Notes: generated by a model from the sequence alone, not told the origin. Numbered from the stretch's first letter, positions 41,503 through 52,044 are shown. The stretch is 64,000 nt of DNA from Corinectria fuckeliana (GCA_019137255.1 WPDH01000033.1:310001-374000), one strand, 5' to 3'. Numbers and translations: made by a program.

Positions 41503-43002
41503 CTATTCAAACACACTCCAAGCCAGATATTTCATCAAGGACTTCAGAACATCCTTCGCCTCTTCCAGCGCATTGTCGCCAGCATCAGAGTCGCTAACCA
41601 CGAGCTTCCGAGCTTCGAACAAGGCGCCACAGATCTTAGCGTTGACGGCCTTGAACGCAACGTGAAGAAGTTGATCGGCCTCTGTCTCGAGCGGCATCGT
41701 CTGGATGAAAAAGGTTGCGCAGCGCTCCTCGGCCATCTCGTCGCGGAGGTCCTCGTCCTCGACCGAGTAGTCGATGTAAACCTCGAGGAGGAACCGGATC
41801 TGCCTCGCCATTTCGTCAACCGAGCTGACGTTGGTCGCCATGGCCGGGATCTTCGGGGCGTAGCGCTGAGTAACAAGGTCGGCCACGTCGCGCCAGTTGA
41901 AGGGCGAAATTGCAACGTCGCGTCGGTCCTTGATCACCTGAGCAAGGTGGTCTCTGACGGCGAGCATCTCGGTCTTGGTGGTGCCCACGAGACGCGGGAG
42001 ACCAGCTTGCTCACGATCGGGGTTCGTGATGTTGACCGGGAAGAAGAAGGCCGACACCATGGACGAGTAGTCAAGAAGGGTGCGGCTCGACCCGATCTCC
42101 CGATACCTGTCATCCGGGTCCCGTCGGCCCCCCGGCATTCCTGGAGGCCCTCCGTACGGTCCACCGGGTGGTCCTCTGTGCGGTCCGCCGGGTGGCCCCC
42201 AATGAGGTCCATCGCCCCCCGTGCTCGACCGCTGCAAGGACTGGACCTGCTCCAGCCCGTCGAGAAAGTCGCACTTGATAATCTCAAAGCCCGCGCTCTC
42301 CGTCCGGATAACGCCCTGCAGCTTCCAATCCTCGCACATGCGGCAGAGATCCAATGCGCGATCGTGCTCGCCCGGAGGGCCGCGCGACGGGGACTTCTTC
42401 GGGGGTCCCCACGACGGAGGCTCACCATCGCCATTTCTCACGCCGCGCAGCAGGAGGTCTTGGCTGTCGAGGACGCCCGAGCCGCCTTTGTCGCCGCTCA
42501 TGCCGTCGAGGTAGAGGAACCGGAGGGGTCGCGTGGTTCGATACGTGTGCAGCCAGCCGGACTTCTCGTCGGGGGTGTCCGAGTCGACCAAAGGGGCCTG
42601 AATGCTGTGCCTTCGCTTGAGATCCTCGCGATCATCCTCGCCAGAGCTACCGGGCTTTCCACCCCTTCCCGGAGGACCACCACCTGGAGGCCCAGGCCGG
42701 CGGCCGCGAGCGAACATCTCAGCATGCTCAATCTCATAGGCCAACCACTGGAGCTCCGTGGGCGTCTCGTTGCGGTTGTTGCCGTGGTGCAGCATGACGC
42801 CCTGGGGAACCGTGGCCAGGTACACGGACATGCCGTTGGGATGGACGACGGAGCCCCATTTGCGAAGAGAGTCGTACACGGCGTTGAAGATCAGAGGGCC
42901 TCGCTGAGCTGCGACTTCGGCGCTGGGAGTAAGGGTCTCGGCATTCGACGTAGACAGCATCGTCAAAGCCGCGAGGGCGGCAAGTAGAGTACGGGACGCC
43001 AT
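41503..43002 (-). CDS. Secreted protein with Pro-Gly repeats, unknown family
   Basis: Single exon, 499 aa. It starts with a clean signal peptide (MASRTLLAALAALTMLSTSNA, cleavage likely after SNA). The mature protein has an N-terminal conserved-looking module (RGPLIFNAVYDSLRKWGS, then VYLATVPQGVMLHHGN, then LQWLAYEIEHAEMFAR). A disordered segment rich in Pro-Gly follows, with PPGRGG, then a YRTTRPLRFLYLDGMSGDKGG block. A second Pro-Gly run (GGPHRGPPGGPYGGPPG) follows near residue 285. The C-terminal helical domain contains FFFPVNITNPDREQ and YAPKIPAMATNVSSVDE. I remember similar secreted proteins in hypocrealean fungi without an assigned function. I chose the ATG at 43002 because the signal peptide begins there, although the frame is open to 43104. 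Confidence 0.75.
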   Translation of the reverse strand: MASRTLLAALAALTMLSTSNAETLTPSAEVAAQRGPLIFNAVYDSLRKWGSVVHPNGMSVYLATVPQGVMLHHGNNRNETPTELQWLAYEIEHAEMFARGRRPGPPGGGPPGRGGKPGSSGEDDREDLKRRHSIQAPLVDSDTPDEKSGWLHTYRTTRPLRFLYLDGMSGDKGGSGVLDSQDLLLRGVRNGDGEPPSWGPPKKSPSRGPPGEHDRALDLCRMCEDWKLQGVIRTESAGFEIIKCDFLDGLEQVQSLQRSSTGGDGPHWGPPGGPHRGPPGGPYGGPPGMPGGRRDPDDRYREIGSSRTLLDYSSMVSAFFFPVNITNPDREQAGLPRLVGTTKTEMLAVRDHLAQVIKDRRDVAISPFNWRDVADLVTQRYAPKIPAMATNVSSVDEMARQIRFLLEVYIDYSVEDEDLRDEMAEERCATFFIQTMPLETEADQLLHVAFKAVNAKICGALFEARKLVVSDSDAGDNALEEAKDVLKSLMKYLAWSVFE

Positions 43003-44988
43003 GGAAAATGACGCTTTCTCTCTTCCGAGAGATGGCCGAGGCAGGCTGCTATGTGAGAACGGAGTCAATAGCAATAGCTGGAAGCTGCGTATTAAGTAGT
43101 CCACGAGCTGAGGGAAAGGAGATCGATTCGATTAGATAGAGCAGGACGCGCGTTGAGCAACTAACCCCCCACTTAAGTTTCTAGGGGTTACGTGGGCTGC
43201 AGGGTTCATAAGTCAGTCCTCGCGATGTTTGGGAATAAAAGAGCACGACGGCGGTCAACACGAGCAAAGGAATGAGTGAATAGCAGATCAAGACGGCGTT
43301 GTAGTAGGCTCTTCCCAGTCAGTCTACGCCGTGAAAATGCAACGCAATTAGGATCAGGTCTTTATTTGGCCGTCTTCTACTTGGTCTAGACTTCCCAGCA
43401 TTCGCCGTAGAGTACATACGTTCATCCCAGTCCCTTAGCACTCCAAAGTAGTCGTTATCGATTGGAATCCAGACTAATACTCCGTACGAAGTACAGACAC
43501 CAGCAAGCAAACTAGGTGCAAAACCAAACAAAAAACATACAACAGCAAGGATTCCCCGGTCGTCACCGACCCGAGTACTAATTTGCCGCTTCTTAGCTTG
43601 ACTAAGGGAGAGCGGACGGGATCATGTATTTTCTAAGAGCTATGGTCGTATGTGAGAGTTCGCCCGCGACATCACCATTATATCCACTAGGAAGAAGAGA
43701 ATGTACTTCCATTGCTCGGTCTCCATTCCAATCTATCTTCACTATTCCATGACGGTGACCTTTCAGGTAGCCAATCAGTCGACCGTCGAGCCTTTTATTC
43801 CCCCTTTGCTACTACACAACTACACTGCCCCGTTAAACCACTTCCACCATGGCTCTTGATCAGAAAAAGCATACGGAGCAGAAGAAGAAGGAAAGTCTTC
43901 TTGCCCACATCGGAGCATGGTCTCAGGCTCAAACTCCTCCCTCTGTCTCCAAAGAGTTCCGAAAGTCCGCATCAATCTTAAGCAGTTTACAGCATTGACG
44001 TAGCTCCAGGCTCCTAAGCATCATAGCTCCCCCAGCACAGGGTCGACGGGGAACAGCTCGACTCGGAAGATTTCTTGATCTCTAGATTTCCAGGAGACAC
44101 TCCCCTGGAGGGACTTGGAAACCTTGACGGCCAAGTTGGACAGAGAGGGGTGATTAGGCTAGGGGGATAGTTGACAAGATTTTTTGGATGAAGGAAATGA
44201 AAAAAGTTATATTCAACGGCTATTATCTATGGTTTGTTGGCTCATATTCAGTTGTTGGCAATGTGAAGTTTTTCCATCACCGGCCGTGACTTGTTGTGTG
44301 TAGGAAGTCTCTGAATAGTTCCTACTCATAATCCTTGAACCCAGAGCTACCGTCTTCGGTAATGGTCCCCTCCCCACAACACACGTACAACGCACCAGGA
44401 CGATTTGCTGGTGGCTTCGACTTCCGAGGGCCGAGCATCTCAGCTTTGGCAGTGGGCACCAAGACCACCCCCACTTTCAGGCCTCCGCATCAAGACCTGG
44501 GGCTCTTAAGTTCAATGGTCAATAGAACTATAATACCCATTGTAAGCGCGTCAAAGCTCATTTAAAGAAGACACTCGAAGACGAGTCTCAAATATAGGAG
44601 AAGCGAAGGGTATAGAATAGTTACTGAGTCCTGCGGTAAGCTACGTCTTGAACATAGTTGACTACGCTAATGTCCTTTTCATCATGCCGGCGAGCATCAG
44701 CTTTTGTCTGGATGGCCTGAGCTTTATCAGCCTCTTCTTGGATCAATGCTCGAGGCGTTTCTCTAAGATCAGTTTACGTGCGCGCATTAGGTAAAATAGC
44801 ATCGCCAATCGTGTAACGATTGGGATCACTTCTCATGGACCTATCTGACTGCCCTTCAGTCGTTATCCAGCTACCAATAACTACCAGCTTCAAATGGAAG
44901 ATGTACACAAACAACTTTCATCTCCTAGAACAATGGAATCCCACGCCAGCGTCCAAATGTAAATGAGTATACAAACCCGATCCGTGTT
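43003..44988. other. Gene-poor region of about 2 kb
   Basis: No recognised gene. A 49-codon plus-strand frame at 43849-43998 has a good start context (CCACCATGG) and a Lys/Glu-rich N-terminus (MALDQKKHTEQKKKES). It could be a small gene or a fragment; I could not place it in a family. The rest looks non-coding. Confidence 0.35.
43849..43998 (+). CDS. Possible small protein, 49 aa
   Basis: Short frame with strong start context CCACCATGG, preceded by a pyrimidine-rich stretch. The N-terminus is charged (DQKKHTEQKKKES) and is followed by an amphipathic part (LLAHIGAWSQAQT). No signal peptide, no domain. Chance or remnant cannot be excluded. Confidence 0.2.
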   Translation: MALDQKKHTEQKKKESLLAHIGAWSQAQTPPSVSKEFRKSASILSSLQH

Positions 44989-46025
44989 TCACTGGGCACG
45001 ACCCCGTCCGCGACGTCGTTGAGATTGCTTTGGAGGCTCAGAGATCAGCACTACTCCTTGGGGGAGAGCAGGATGGCTAGCGTTAGAGAACTGTGTTGAT
45101 GAACAATTAGAAACTGACGAACCTATCGGGGAAGAGATAACTCACACGCGTCAACCGATCTGGAGTCATGTTGGGCAAGACCATAGTGCCAGGGACTGTT
45201 CCTTTAAAGTGTTGGCGACTGTACAAATACGATATGAATATTTCGGACTTACCAGGTTGTGCATAGAACCAGCACTTGGCTGCTTTATGATAACGATTCC
45301 CGCAGGTCGGGCATGCCGGACGGGCTCCTCCCGAGGCTGTTGTCACCGCTGCTGGCGCGAGAGCTCTTACGGGAGTTGGAGTTACTGCAGCCGGAGCTGC
45401 AGTCGGGGCACGAACTGGCCACGAAAACGGGAAAGGAAATGGTGGGTCGATGGGGACGGGTTGAAAGTTGTTGGCAGCTGAAGCCGCGATCACCGCTGTG
45501 ATTTGTCCAATCAAAGCGTGATAATTCAGTCCCAAACTGGGGTCAGGTCCATAACGCACTGGTGGAGGGGAGGAGGCCGCAGTGCTGGTAACAGAGGCAG
45601 AATCAGGGGTAAAGGGACGGGATTCCTTAGAACCGCTAGAGCCAGGGGCAGTAGAGGAGCTTGAGCCGGAGGGTGAGCCAGAGGGTGAGCCAGAGGGAGC
45701 GGCTGGAGAGCCAGAGGGGGTCGCTCGAGAGCCAGAGGGGGTCGCTCGAGAGCCAGAGGGGGTCGCTCGAGAGCCAGAGGGGGTCGCTCGAGAGCCGGGC
45801 GGGCCGGCTGGAAATTCAGAAAGATCCGAAATGTTTAGGCTTATCTGTCAAGCACAAATCAGTAAGTCTGTTTCTCAAGAGCCGGGGCACCAAGTCAGGA
45901 TCACACACCATGAGATTGCGCCGGATTTCCGATCTAATGGGGGCGGCGTTCGTTAGTGGAATGTCCATTTCTCCTGGTTCTTGCAATACTCACGGCATCG
46001 GGCGGCTTTCTAACCAGCGCCGCAT
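44989..46025 (-). CDS. Zinc-knuckle protein with RATPSGS repeats, five exons
   Basis: Spliced by eye into exons 46025-45994, 45933-45909, 45844-45253, 45201-45146 and 45090-44989, giving about 268 aa. All introns are 51-64 nt with GT-AG ends (GTGAGT, GTGTGT, GTAAGT, GTGAGT), and every phase agrees. The protein has four features. The start is short (MRRWLESRPMP). A Ser-Gly-Pro region carries four RATPSGS repeats. A Pro/Ala-rich centre follows, then a CCHC-like knuckle CPTCGNRYHKAAKCWF (C-x2-C-x4-H-x4-C) at about residues 195-208. The tail is basic (QRRRGRGRAQ). Knuckles followed by Trp are common in retroelement Gag proteins, so a domesticated Gag fragment is one reading. A small RNA-binding protein is another. 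The first two exons are tiny and least certain, and the transcript may start further upstream. Confidence 0.6.
45708..45791 (-). repeat. Four 21-bp tandem repeats (RATPSGS)
   Basis: Four identical units of GAGCCAGAGGGGGTCGCTCGA on the plus strand at 45708, 45729, 45750 and 45771. On the minus strand they encode RATPSGS. Flanking partial units show the array is embedded in a longer Ser-Gly-Pro stretch. Confidence 0.85.
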
Positions 46026-47080
46026 CGTGCCAGTTACCCGGTGATAGATCCGAGGAACAGAGCAGTACAGGGGTGAGTGAGTGACGGTGGTACAGCTTCA
46101 GGAAGAAGGTAGGGGCTGTGGTTTTCGAAGGAAGAGAGAAAGTCTACGAGAAGGCGGTCAGTAGCCGAGTATAAATAAGTTGGCGTTGTCAAACGTGCTT
46201 CAAACGGGGAAGGAGGCACAAACAATAGGAGGGACAGAACAAACGATGGTGGAAGGTACAACGTGACCCAGGATATGAGCACCAACGGGTATATGAGAGA
46301 CGCAACAGCAACAATAACAACGACGGCGACAACAAACGCATAGGCAACTAGAGAAGTAGCAAGAGTGAGATGAGGCACAGACATACCTCAGAGATCGTGA
46401 TAGAGTGATGCTTGAGTAGATGAGATGCTTGGACTGGATGAGTTCAAGAAGAAAGCGCAGGTCATCCACAAAAGATGTGCAGGAGATGGAACTTGGAGCG
46501 CTGTCAATCGCGTCACGGGATCGTCTCAAGTGATTATGGCTCGCTCTAGTTTGTTGTTCACTGCATGATCCATCGGTCAGACAAGTGACGAGTTTCCCAG
46601 GCAGCGTGGTGCACAGTGCGCGTCTACTAACCCCGCACGCGTACACTCTCAGGCGACGTCAGGAACTCGGCAATGAGGGTCGTAAAAGGTGTCTAATTCT
46701 ACTGAAATGGCTTCGACAGGTGTTCCAACATCTATTATATGCTTGAGACTCTTTTGAGGGCCTCTGCGAGCATATCAGGGTGGGAATTTGGGTTTTTCTC
46801 TCAAGGTCATGGAGGAAGTAAGTCGTATCAAATGTGGCGATTCACTGTGGGCTTCATTTCAAGTACGCGGCCACCCGGCTAGGCCTCGGAGAACGCCCCG
46901 CCGCCCTGGCTCTAAGACTTGAGTGGCAGAGTAAACGTTGTTTGTCGCTGTTCCGAGTGGTCGGCAACCCCAAAAGCAAGGGACGAGTCACAGTACGACA
47001 TCATCATCTCTCAATGCACTTGCCAGGCGGTTACGGGGCAATTCATAACAATCTAAGGATTCGTGGCGTCCGATCAGTAA
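46026..47080. other. Upstream region of zinc-knuckle gene
   Basis: On the minus strand 46034-46384 is an open frame with two very hydrophobic segments (LVAYAFVVAVVVIVAVASLIY). Its start overlaps a good donor (GAG|GTATGT), so it may simply be a long leader intron. I do not call it as a gene. The remaining DNA up to the tRNA has no recognised content. Confidence 0.35.
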
Positions 47081-47185
47081 GGTGAGATGGCCGAGCGGTC
47101 TAAGGCGCTGTGTTCAGGTTGATTCGTCAACTCCAACAAATTCGCAGTCTCGAAAGGGGCCTGGGTTCGAATCCCAGTCTCATCA
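47081..47185 (+). tRNA. tRNA-Leu (CAG), with 23-nt intron
   Basis: The 7-bp acceptor is GGTGAGA with TCTCATC, discriminator A. The D-arm is GGCCGAGCGGTCTAAGGC. The anticodon stem is CTGTG with CGCAG, and the loop has anticodon CAG at 47115-47117. The intron is 47119-47141, after base 37. A long variable arm (TCTCGAAAGGGG) and T-arm (CTGGG-TTCGAAT-CCCAG) complete a type II tRNA, as expected for leucine. A run of five T follows directly and would act as Pol III terminator. Confidence 0.92.
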
Positions 47186-47382
47186 TTTTTGTCGTTGCAC
47201 GATCCAGATCTAACTATGTCTGTTGGTTGCATGACTTTTGGATGATAGGGCCCTCGACCTCTCTTTCACTTATCGTCACGAACCGAGATCTTCCCTGTTG
47301 TTACAATGCTCGCCATGTCCTTGCTCATACTAGCATCCAGAGCATCAAGACTTCAAACCCAGACACATTATCCAAGACTCAC

Positions 47383-49215
47383 TCACTCTCTGTAATCCTT
47401 TGCAAGAGCCCAACACTTCCTCATTCCGGTGCCCATCGACTCGTTGTCGGCCACGTCGTTCGACACCCATCTCAGCCGAGCATCTTCCATGGCCGCGGTG
47501 TCTACCCCGTCGTCATCGTCGGTGTCCAGGGCGAAAAGATGAACATGCATCGTGAGCTTGATATGTGAAAACAACCACGGCACGCTTCCCAGCTCTCCGA
47601 TGTGCCTTAGTGGGGCCATCTCTTTCTTGTCGTGGTTGATCAAGCCCGACACAAATGTCGTTGCCCTCGATCGTCGCAGCTTCGAGGTGCTGTTATCATC
47701 CGCTTCTTGCAGGATCTGACTCGGAAACTCCCACAAGCCAGCGAGAAGGCCCTTTTCAGGGCGTTTCTGGATTAGGTGGTGTCCATCGCTCCGTCGGACA
47801 ACACATACGAGCGTCTCCTCCACTCTAACTGCCTTCTTGACGGTCTTGAGAGGAAACTTCCGGGCATGATCCACGATAACCTCCATCTCCCGAGGACTCG
47901 GACCAGTCTTGCGTTTTGCTGATATCTTCTCTTCCGCAAGCCCCTTGAATGCGAACGCTGAGAGTTTCATCTGCTTGCTCTGCTGCTTAGGCGCAGCTTT
48001 CGCTTTGCTGATGGCATCGGCATCTCCCTCTGAAGTCTCATCCAGGGTATCGCAGACATCACACAAGTCTTCGATGTCTTTCACCTCGGCTTTCTCGGCA
48101 GAGGCCAGTATCTTCCCTTCGCCGTACGCGTGGCAGGTCGAGCTAATGGGGCATTCGCCACAGTTTGGCTTGGGTGCGCAAACAGTGCTTCCAAGTTCCA
48201 TGAGCGCCTGGCCCCATCTCCCAGGCCGATTGCTCACCTCTGCATCCTCTTCTGCGGCGCCGTCTTGCGCAACAGCTTTGGCGAGCGCGGCAGCGGCGGC
48301 CCACAGCGTGTCAATGACGACCTTGTCCGTTTTCACGTTCCCAAGGAGACCGAGCTGCCTGCTCAGAACGCGCAAGACATTGCCGTCGACCATAGGCACA
48401 GCCCGCCCGAACACGATGGCTGAGATGGCGCCAGCAGTGTACCGGCCAACGCCGGGGACTTTTGCCTCCAACTCTTCCACTCGAGATGGCAGCAGGCCCT
48501 TCATGCTTGGATCTTGCACGACCAGCTTCGCCGCCTGGTGAATCCTCGTCGCCCTGCTGTAGTAGCCCAGCCCGCGCCAGGCACTCAGGACATCGTCCGG
48601 GTCTGCAGCGGCGAGGTCTTGAATCGTCTGCCACTTCGCCATCCAGTTGTTCCAGTAGTCAATAACCACGGTCACCCGCGTCTGCTGCAGCATGATCTCG
48701 CTGATCCAGACCTCGTACGCCCGCCGCTCGAGAAGGCCACGCAACTCGGCGGCGTCGCTATGATCCCGCGAATTGATCCAGGCTTTGCGCCACGGCATTT
48801 TGCGCTTAGTACTCACGCTGTCAAACCAGGCGAGCAGAGCTTGGCGTGCTGCGCCGTCGTCCAGCAGGGCGGGTCGGTGGTAGCTCACATGGTGTCGCCG
48901 TGCCGGAGACGCACACGGTCGGTGGACTGTCCGCCCTGCTGGGCCAAAGAGACGTTGGTGCAGCTGCGTGGCGATGCTTTTGCTTTTGCTTTTAGCCCTC
49001 GACGGTTGAGACTTCTGTCGCTTTGGTGCGGGTGCGTCGCTCTCTTCCGGGGCTGTCGCGTCGCTTTCCGACGCGTCGCGGCGGCGTGCAGGACGGCGCT
49101 TTGCCGCGACTGTTGTCATGGCCTCGGCGTTCCCGTCGGACGTCAATTGGGATGAAATGTTACTCGATGCTGTGATTGCGCTAGACCGCGTCACTCGGGT
49201 TGATGAGGCTACCAT
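47383..49215 (-). CDS. A/G-specific adenine DNA glycosylase (MutY/MUTYH)
   Basis: Base-excision repair enzyme that removes adenine mispaired with 8-oxoguanine, acting in nucleus and possibly mitochondria. Single exon, about 610 aa from the ATG at 49215 (MVASSTRV). That start has A at -3 and G at +4; an earlier in-frame ATG lies at 49251. After a basic disordered N-terminus (RRPARRRD, KSKSKSIA), the glycosylase core shows MPWRK, WISEIMLQQTRV with the catalytic Glu, and the helix-hairpin-helix VPGVGRYTAGAI. It also has VDGNVLRVLSR with the catalytic Asp, and the 4Fe-4S ligands C-x6-C-x2-C-x5-C in CAPKPNCGECPISSTC. The C-terminus has a Nudix-like 8-oxoG recognition domain (VVRRSDGHHLIQKRPEKG, LLAGLWEFPSQIL). 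An acidic insert with CDVCDT lies between the domains. All key residues are intact. Confidence 0.93.
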   Translation of the reverse strand: MVASSTRVTRSSAITASSNISSQLTSDGNAEAMTTVAAKRRPARRRDASESDATAPEESDAPAPKRQKSQPSRAKSKSKSIATQLHQRLFGPAGRTVHRPCASPARRHHVSYHRPALLDDGAARQALLAWFDSVSTKRKMPWRKAWINSRDHSDAAELRGLLERRAYEVWISEIMLQQTRVTVVIDYWNNWMAKWQTIQDLAAADPDDVLSAWRGLGYYSRATRIHQAAKLVVQDPSMKGLLPSRVEELEAKVPGVGRYTAGAISAIVFGRAVPMVDGNVLRVLSRQLGLLGNVKTDKVVIDTLWAAAAALAKAVAQDGAAEEDAEVSNRPGRWGQALMELGSTVCAPKPNCGECPISSTCHAYGEGKILASAEKAEVKDIEDLCDVCDTLDETSEGDADAISKAKAAPKQQSKQMKLSAFAFKGLAEEKISAKRKTGPSPREMEVIVDHARKFPLKTVKKAVRVEETLVCVVRRSDGHHLIQKRPEKGLLAGLWEFPSQILQEADDNSTSKLRRSRATTFVSGLINHDKKEMAPLRHIGELGSVPWLFSHIKLTMHVHLFALDTDDDDGVDTAAMEDARLRWVSNDVADNESMGTGMRKCWALAKDYRE

Positions 49216-50608
49216 TTTGTTGCATTCATGGGTTGTGCCGCCAGGGACCATCGACTTCAAGGACTGGAATGAATCTGAGGGAGGCTGCCTCACCCCAAAG
49301 GAGTATGTTGTCTCCAGCAAGACCACGAACTTCTCTCGTGCACTAGTCAGAAATCAGTCAGGCCCAGTGGGAAAAGAAACGAAAGGTAAGAAACGCTAGC
49401 ACGATAAATGAGATATGGATGATGTGATGACGTACGTTTGGACGAAAGATGAGGAAAGCCGTTCGCCAAGTGAGCTCGAGATGAGCTTTGGTCCCCCACT
49501 GCTACCTACTATTTACATGACAGGTCAGTATTGGCGACTGGGAAAAGGAGAAGCACCTGTTCAGAACGTACTGTCAAGCCTGTTAATAGTACACATGGAA
49601 GCTCAGGGCTTCTGCGGCTGTGCTTTGTATTGCAAGCTAGGAAGATTCAGTTGCATATCGAGCTTCTCGCAGGGGCTTCTCATAGGTAGCGAAGGACGCG
49701 CGAATGGACGCGCCTGGAAGTGAGAATCCAGCTACCCTAGAGGCGCAAAAATCACTACTTAATACATCCCAATGTTTTAGCTTGGATGGGTCCTCGTTAA
49801 ATGACTAGCAGGCTTTGTTTGTTGCTTTACTCCGGCAAATTTTGGTCCCAACGATAGGTGTTGTACATTAGTTTTACCTGAACCTTCCGAGCCTAAGTTA
49901 GGTATTATTACAATGCTTGCCTGGTGGTATTGGGCCATCGTGTTTGTGTCCTAAGACTCAGAACATTGCAGCGTTTCCGATAAAAGGCGTTACTCGATTC
50001 TAAAATGAATGGAAATATTGCAAACTTTACCATTCAGTCGCCAGACATGATGAAATAGTTGTGCTCTCAAGTAAAACATCTTCACTCTTGCGGGAATGTG
50101 TGACTATTGTTACGTTCTACCTTTACCTTTAGAGTCACATTAATCGAATCGCCGAGGCTATGTAGGAACAGACCGCTCGCTAGTCGGTGTTTGAATAGGT
50201 GTCTGATATAATGTTATTAACTCAATCACAACGGCCATGCCGCGTGAGGTCTGGGTTATCGTGATGCATCTTGGTGTGGATGATGTCATACCCCAGACAA
50301 ATTGTTCAGTTTGGGACCTGAAACTACTAGGGTCGGCACCTAAATAGGCCTACACTCACCGAAGCAACCCCGACAGAGCCGACCAGCTAAAATCGGCAAA
50401 TACACTTATGGATCTGACCGCGGCCCGATGACGGAAAAGCGGCGTCTTATCGAGGTATTTCAAGATCTGTGCGAGGTTTCCGCTCGGCAGCCACGGAACG
50501 ACGTCATCTATCGTGGGAGCGCTACTCTTACGGGAAACCATAAAACCAGCGCATCAGCACTTTGCTCATTCCACCGCGACAACGCGAAATTCAAAGACAA
50601 CCGTCAAG
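49216..50608. other. Divergent intergenic region, MutY to phosphate carrier
   Basis: About 1.4 kb with no recognised gene. It contains the promoters of MutY (minus) and of the phosphate carrier (plus). Part of it (49750-50230) is AT-richer than the surroundings. Minor frames near 49415-49723 have no family resemblance. Confidence 0.4.
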
Positions 50609-51609
50609 ATGGCAGAAAAGCAGAGCGAAGTGCCCAGTTTCACCATCGGCGACTATGCCAAGTTCTTTGGCGCCGGTGCCCTCGCGGCCACGTCTACACA
50701 TGGAGTGAGTGCCTGAGCTGCGCCAATGCGTCACCCATCTAACCAACACCATGGCAGGCTGCCACCCCAATCGACGTGGTCAAGACGCGCATCCAGGTCG
50801 ACGATGCCTTGAAGGGCTACAACATGGTCCGCGCTGGCCGTGAGATCGTGGCCAAGGAGGGAGCGGGGGCGCTGCTCACCGGGTTCGGTCCCACCGCTGT
50901 GGGATATCTCGTGCAGGGCGGCGCCAAGTTTGCGGGCTACGAGTTCTTCAAGAAGAAGTACATCGAGCTCGCGGGCGGCCCGGAAAAGGCGGTGGAGCGT
51001 CGAACATCCATTTACCTCGCCTCCAGCGCGACGGCCGAATTCTTCGCCGACATCCTTTTGTGTCCCCTCGAGGCGACCCGAATTCGCCTGGTCTCCCAGC
51101 GCGGATACGCCAGCGGCTTCGCATCGGGCTTCGCGAGGATGGCAAGGGAGGAGGGCATCAGGGGCTTCTACTCTGGATTCGTGCCCTTGCTGTTCAAGCA
51201 AGTCCCCTTCGCCGTGGGCCAGTTCTCCGTTCACGAGGCGGCCAACGAGCTCATCTTCCGAACGATGGGCCCCGAGCGCAAGGCCAAGCTGACGCAGCTT
51301 GAGTCGACGGGCGTGGAGTTGACGTCGGGCCTCGCAGCCGGAGTTGCGGCGGCGGTGCTCTCCCACCCAGCAGACACGCTGCTGTCGGCCATCAACAAGG
51401 GCGCCGGAGACCCGAAGCAGAGCGCGACGAGTCGCATGTTTCAACTGGCCGGCGAGTTCGGGCCGAAGCGATTGCTGCTCACTGGCCTGGGACCTCGCTT
51501 GCTCATGACGTGTGGACTGGTATCGAGCCAGTTTGTCATTTACGCCCAGTGCAAGACCTTAACAGGAGCGCCGCCGGGCATTGAGATTCACAAGGAGGCG
51601 TCTCTGTGA
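50609..51609 (+). CDS. mir1: Mitochondrial phosphate carrier (Mir1-type)
   Basis: Inner-membrane carrier that imports phosphate for ATP synthesis. Two exons, 50609-50704 and 50758-51609, joined by a 53-nt intron (GTGAGT to GGCAG), give 315 aa, standard for the family. The three carrier repeats have signature motifs TPIDVVKTR, CPLEATRIR and HPADTLLSA. Phosphate-carrier specific sequence is seen in FFGAGALAATSTHG, GALLTGFGPTAVGYLVQGG, KFAGYEFFKK, and GFVPLLFKQVPF. The N-terminus is short (MAEKQSEVPSF) without a clear cleaved presequence, as in Mir1. No missing residues seen. A foldback element lies about 160 bases beyond its stop. Confidence 0.92.
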
Positions 51610-51768
51610 GGCTCCGTGAGGAAGCTGGATTGAGTTGATGTTGAAGGACATAATTGAGGAGTGTCTGCTTTTTGTGAAGGCGTACGGACTACTTGGGTGA
51701 TTAGATTATCGGCAAGGCGGGCAGCGAGAGAAACGGATAGACCACCCACCTAGACGCACTAGACTAGA

Positions 51769-52044
51769 TGGTAAGTATTGATGTGACTGCGTGTATTGTG
51801 TAACTGTGCTAAGCTAGGAAAGGGGGCGGAACGGTGAGTCCCCAAGGGGATCGCCGTTGTCGCTAGATGCCTAGCATCTAAGGCAGAAATGTGGACGGTG
51901 CCCGCTATCAGGCACCATCTATATTTCTGCCTTAGATGCTAGGCATCTAGCGACAACAGTGATCCCCTTGGGGACTTACTGTTCCGCCCCTTTTCCTAGC
52001 TTAGTACAGTTACACAATACACGCAGTCATATCAATACCTACCA
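51769..52044. mobile_element. 276-bp foldback (MITE-like) inverted repeat
   Basis: Two arms of about 134 bases (51769-51902 and 51911-52044) are inverted copies around an 8-base loop CGCTATCA. The outer ends read TGGTAAGTATTG and, inverted, TGGTAGGTATTG. I count about 11 differences between arms, all transitions. No ORF inside. No clear target-site duplication is visible in the flanks. This is the form of a foldback or MITE-like element, or a hairpin locus left by duplication. It lies about 160 bases after the phosphate carrier stop codon, so it could be in that gene's transcribed 3' region. Confidence 0.75.

Noticed and set aside
33043..46025. Secondary-metabolite gene cluster
   Set aside because: SDR, regulator and oxidoreductase genes are present, but there is no polyketide synthase, NRPS, terpene synthase, P450 or transporter in the window.
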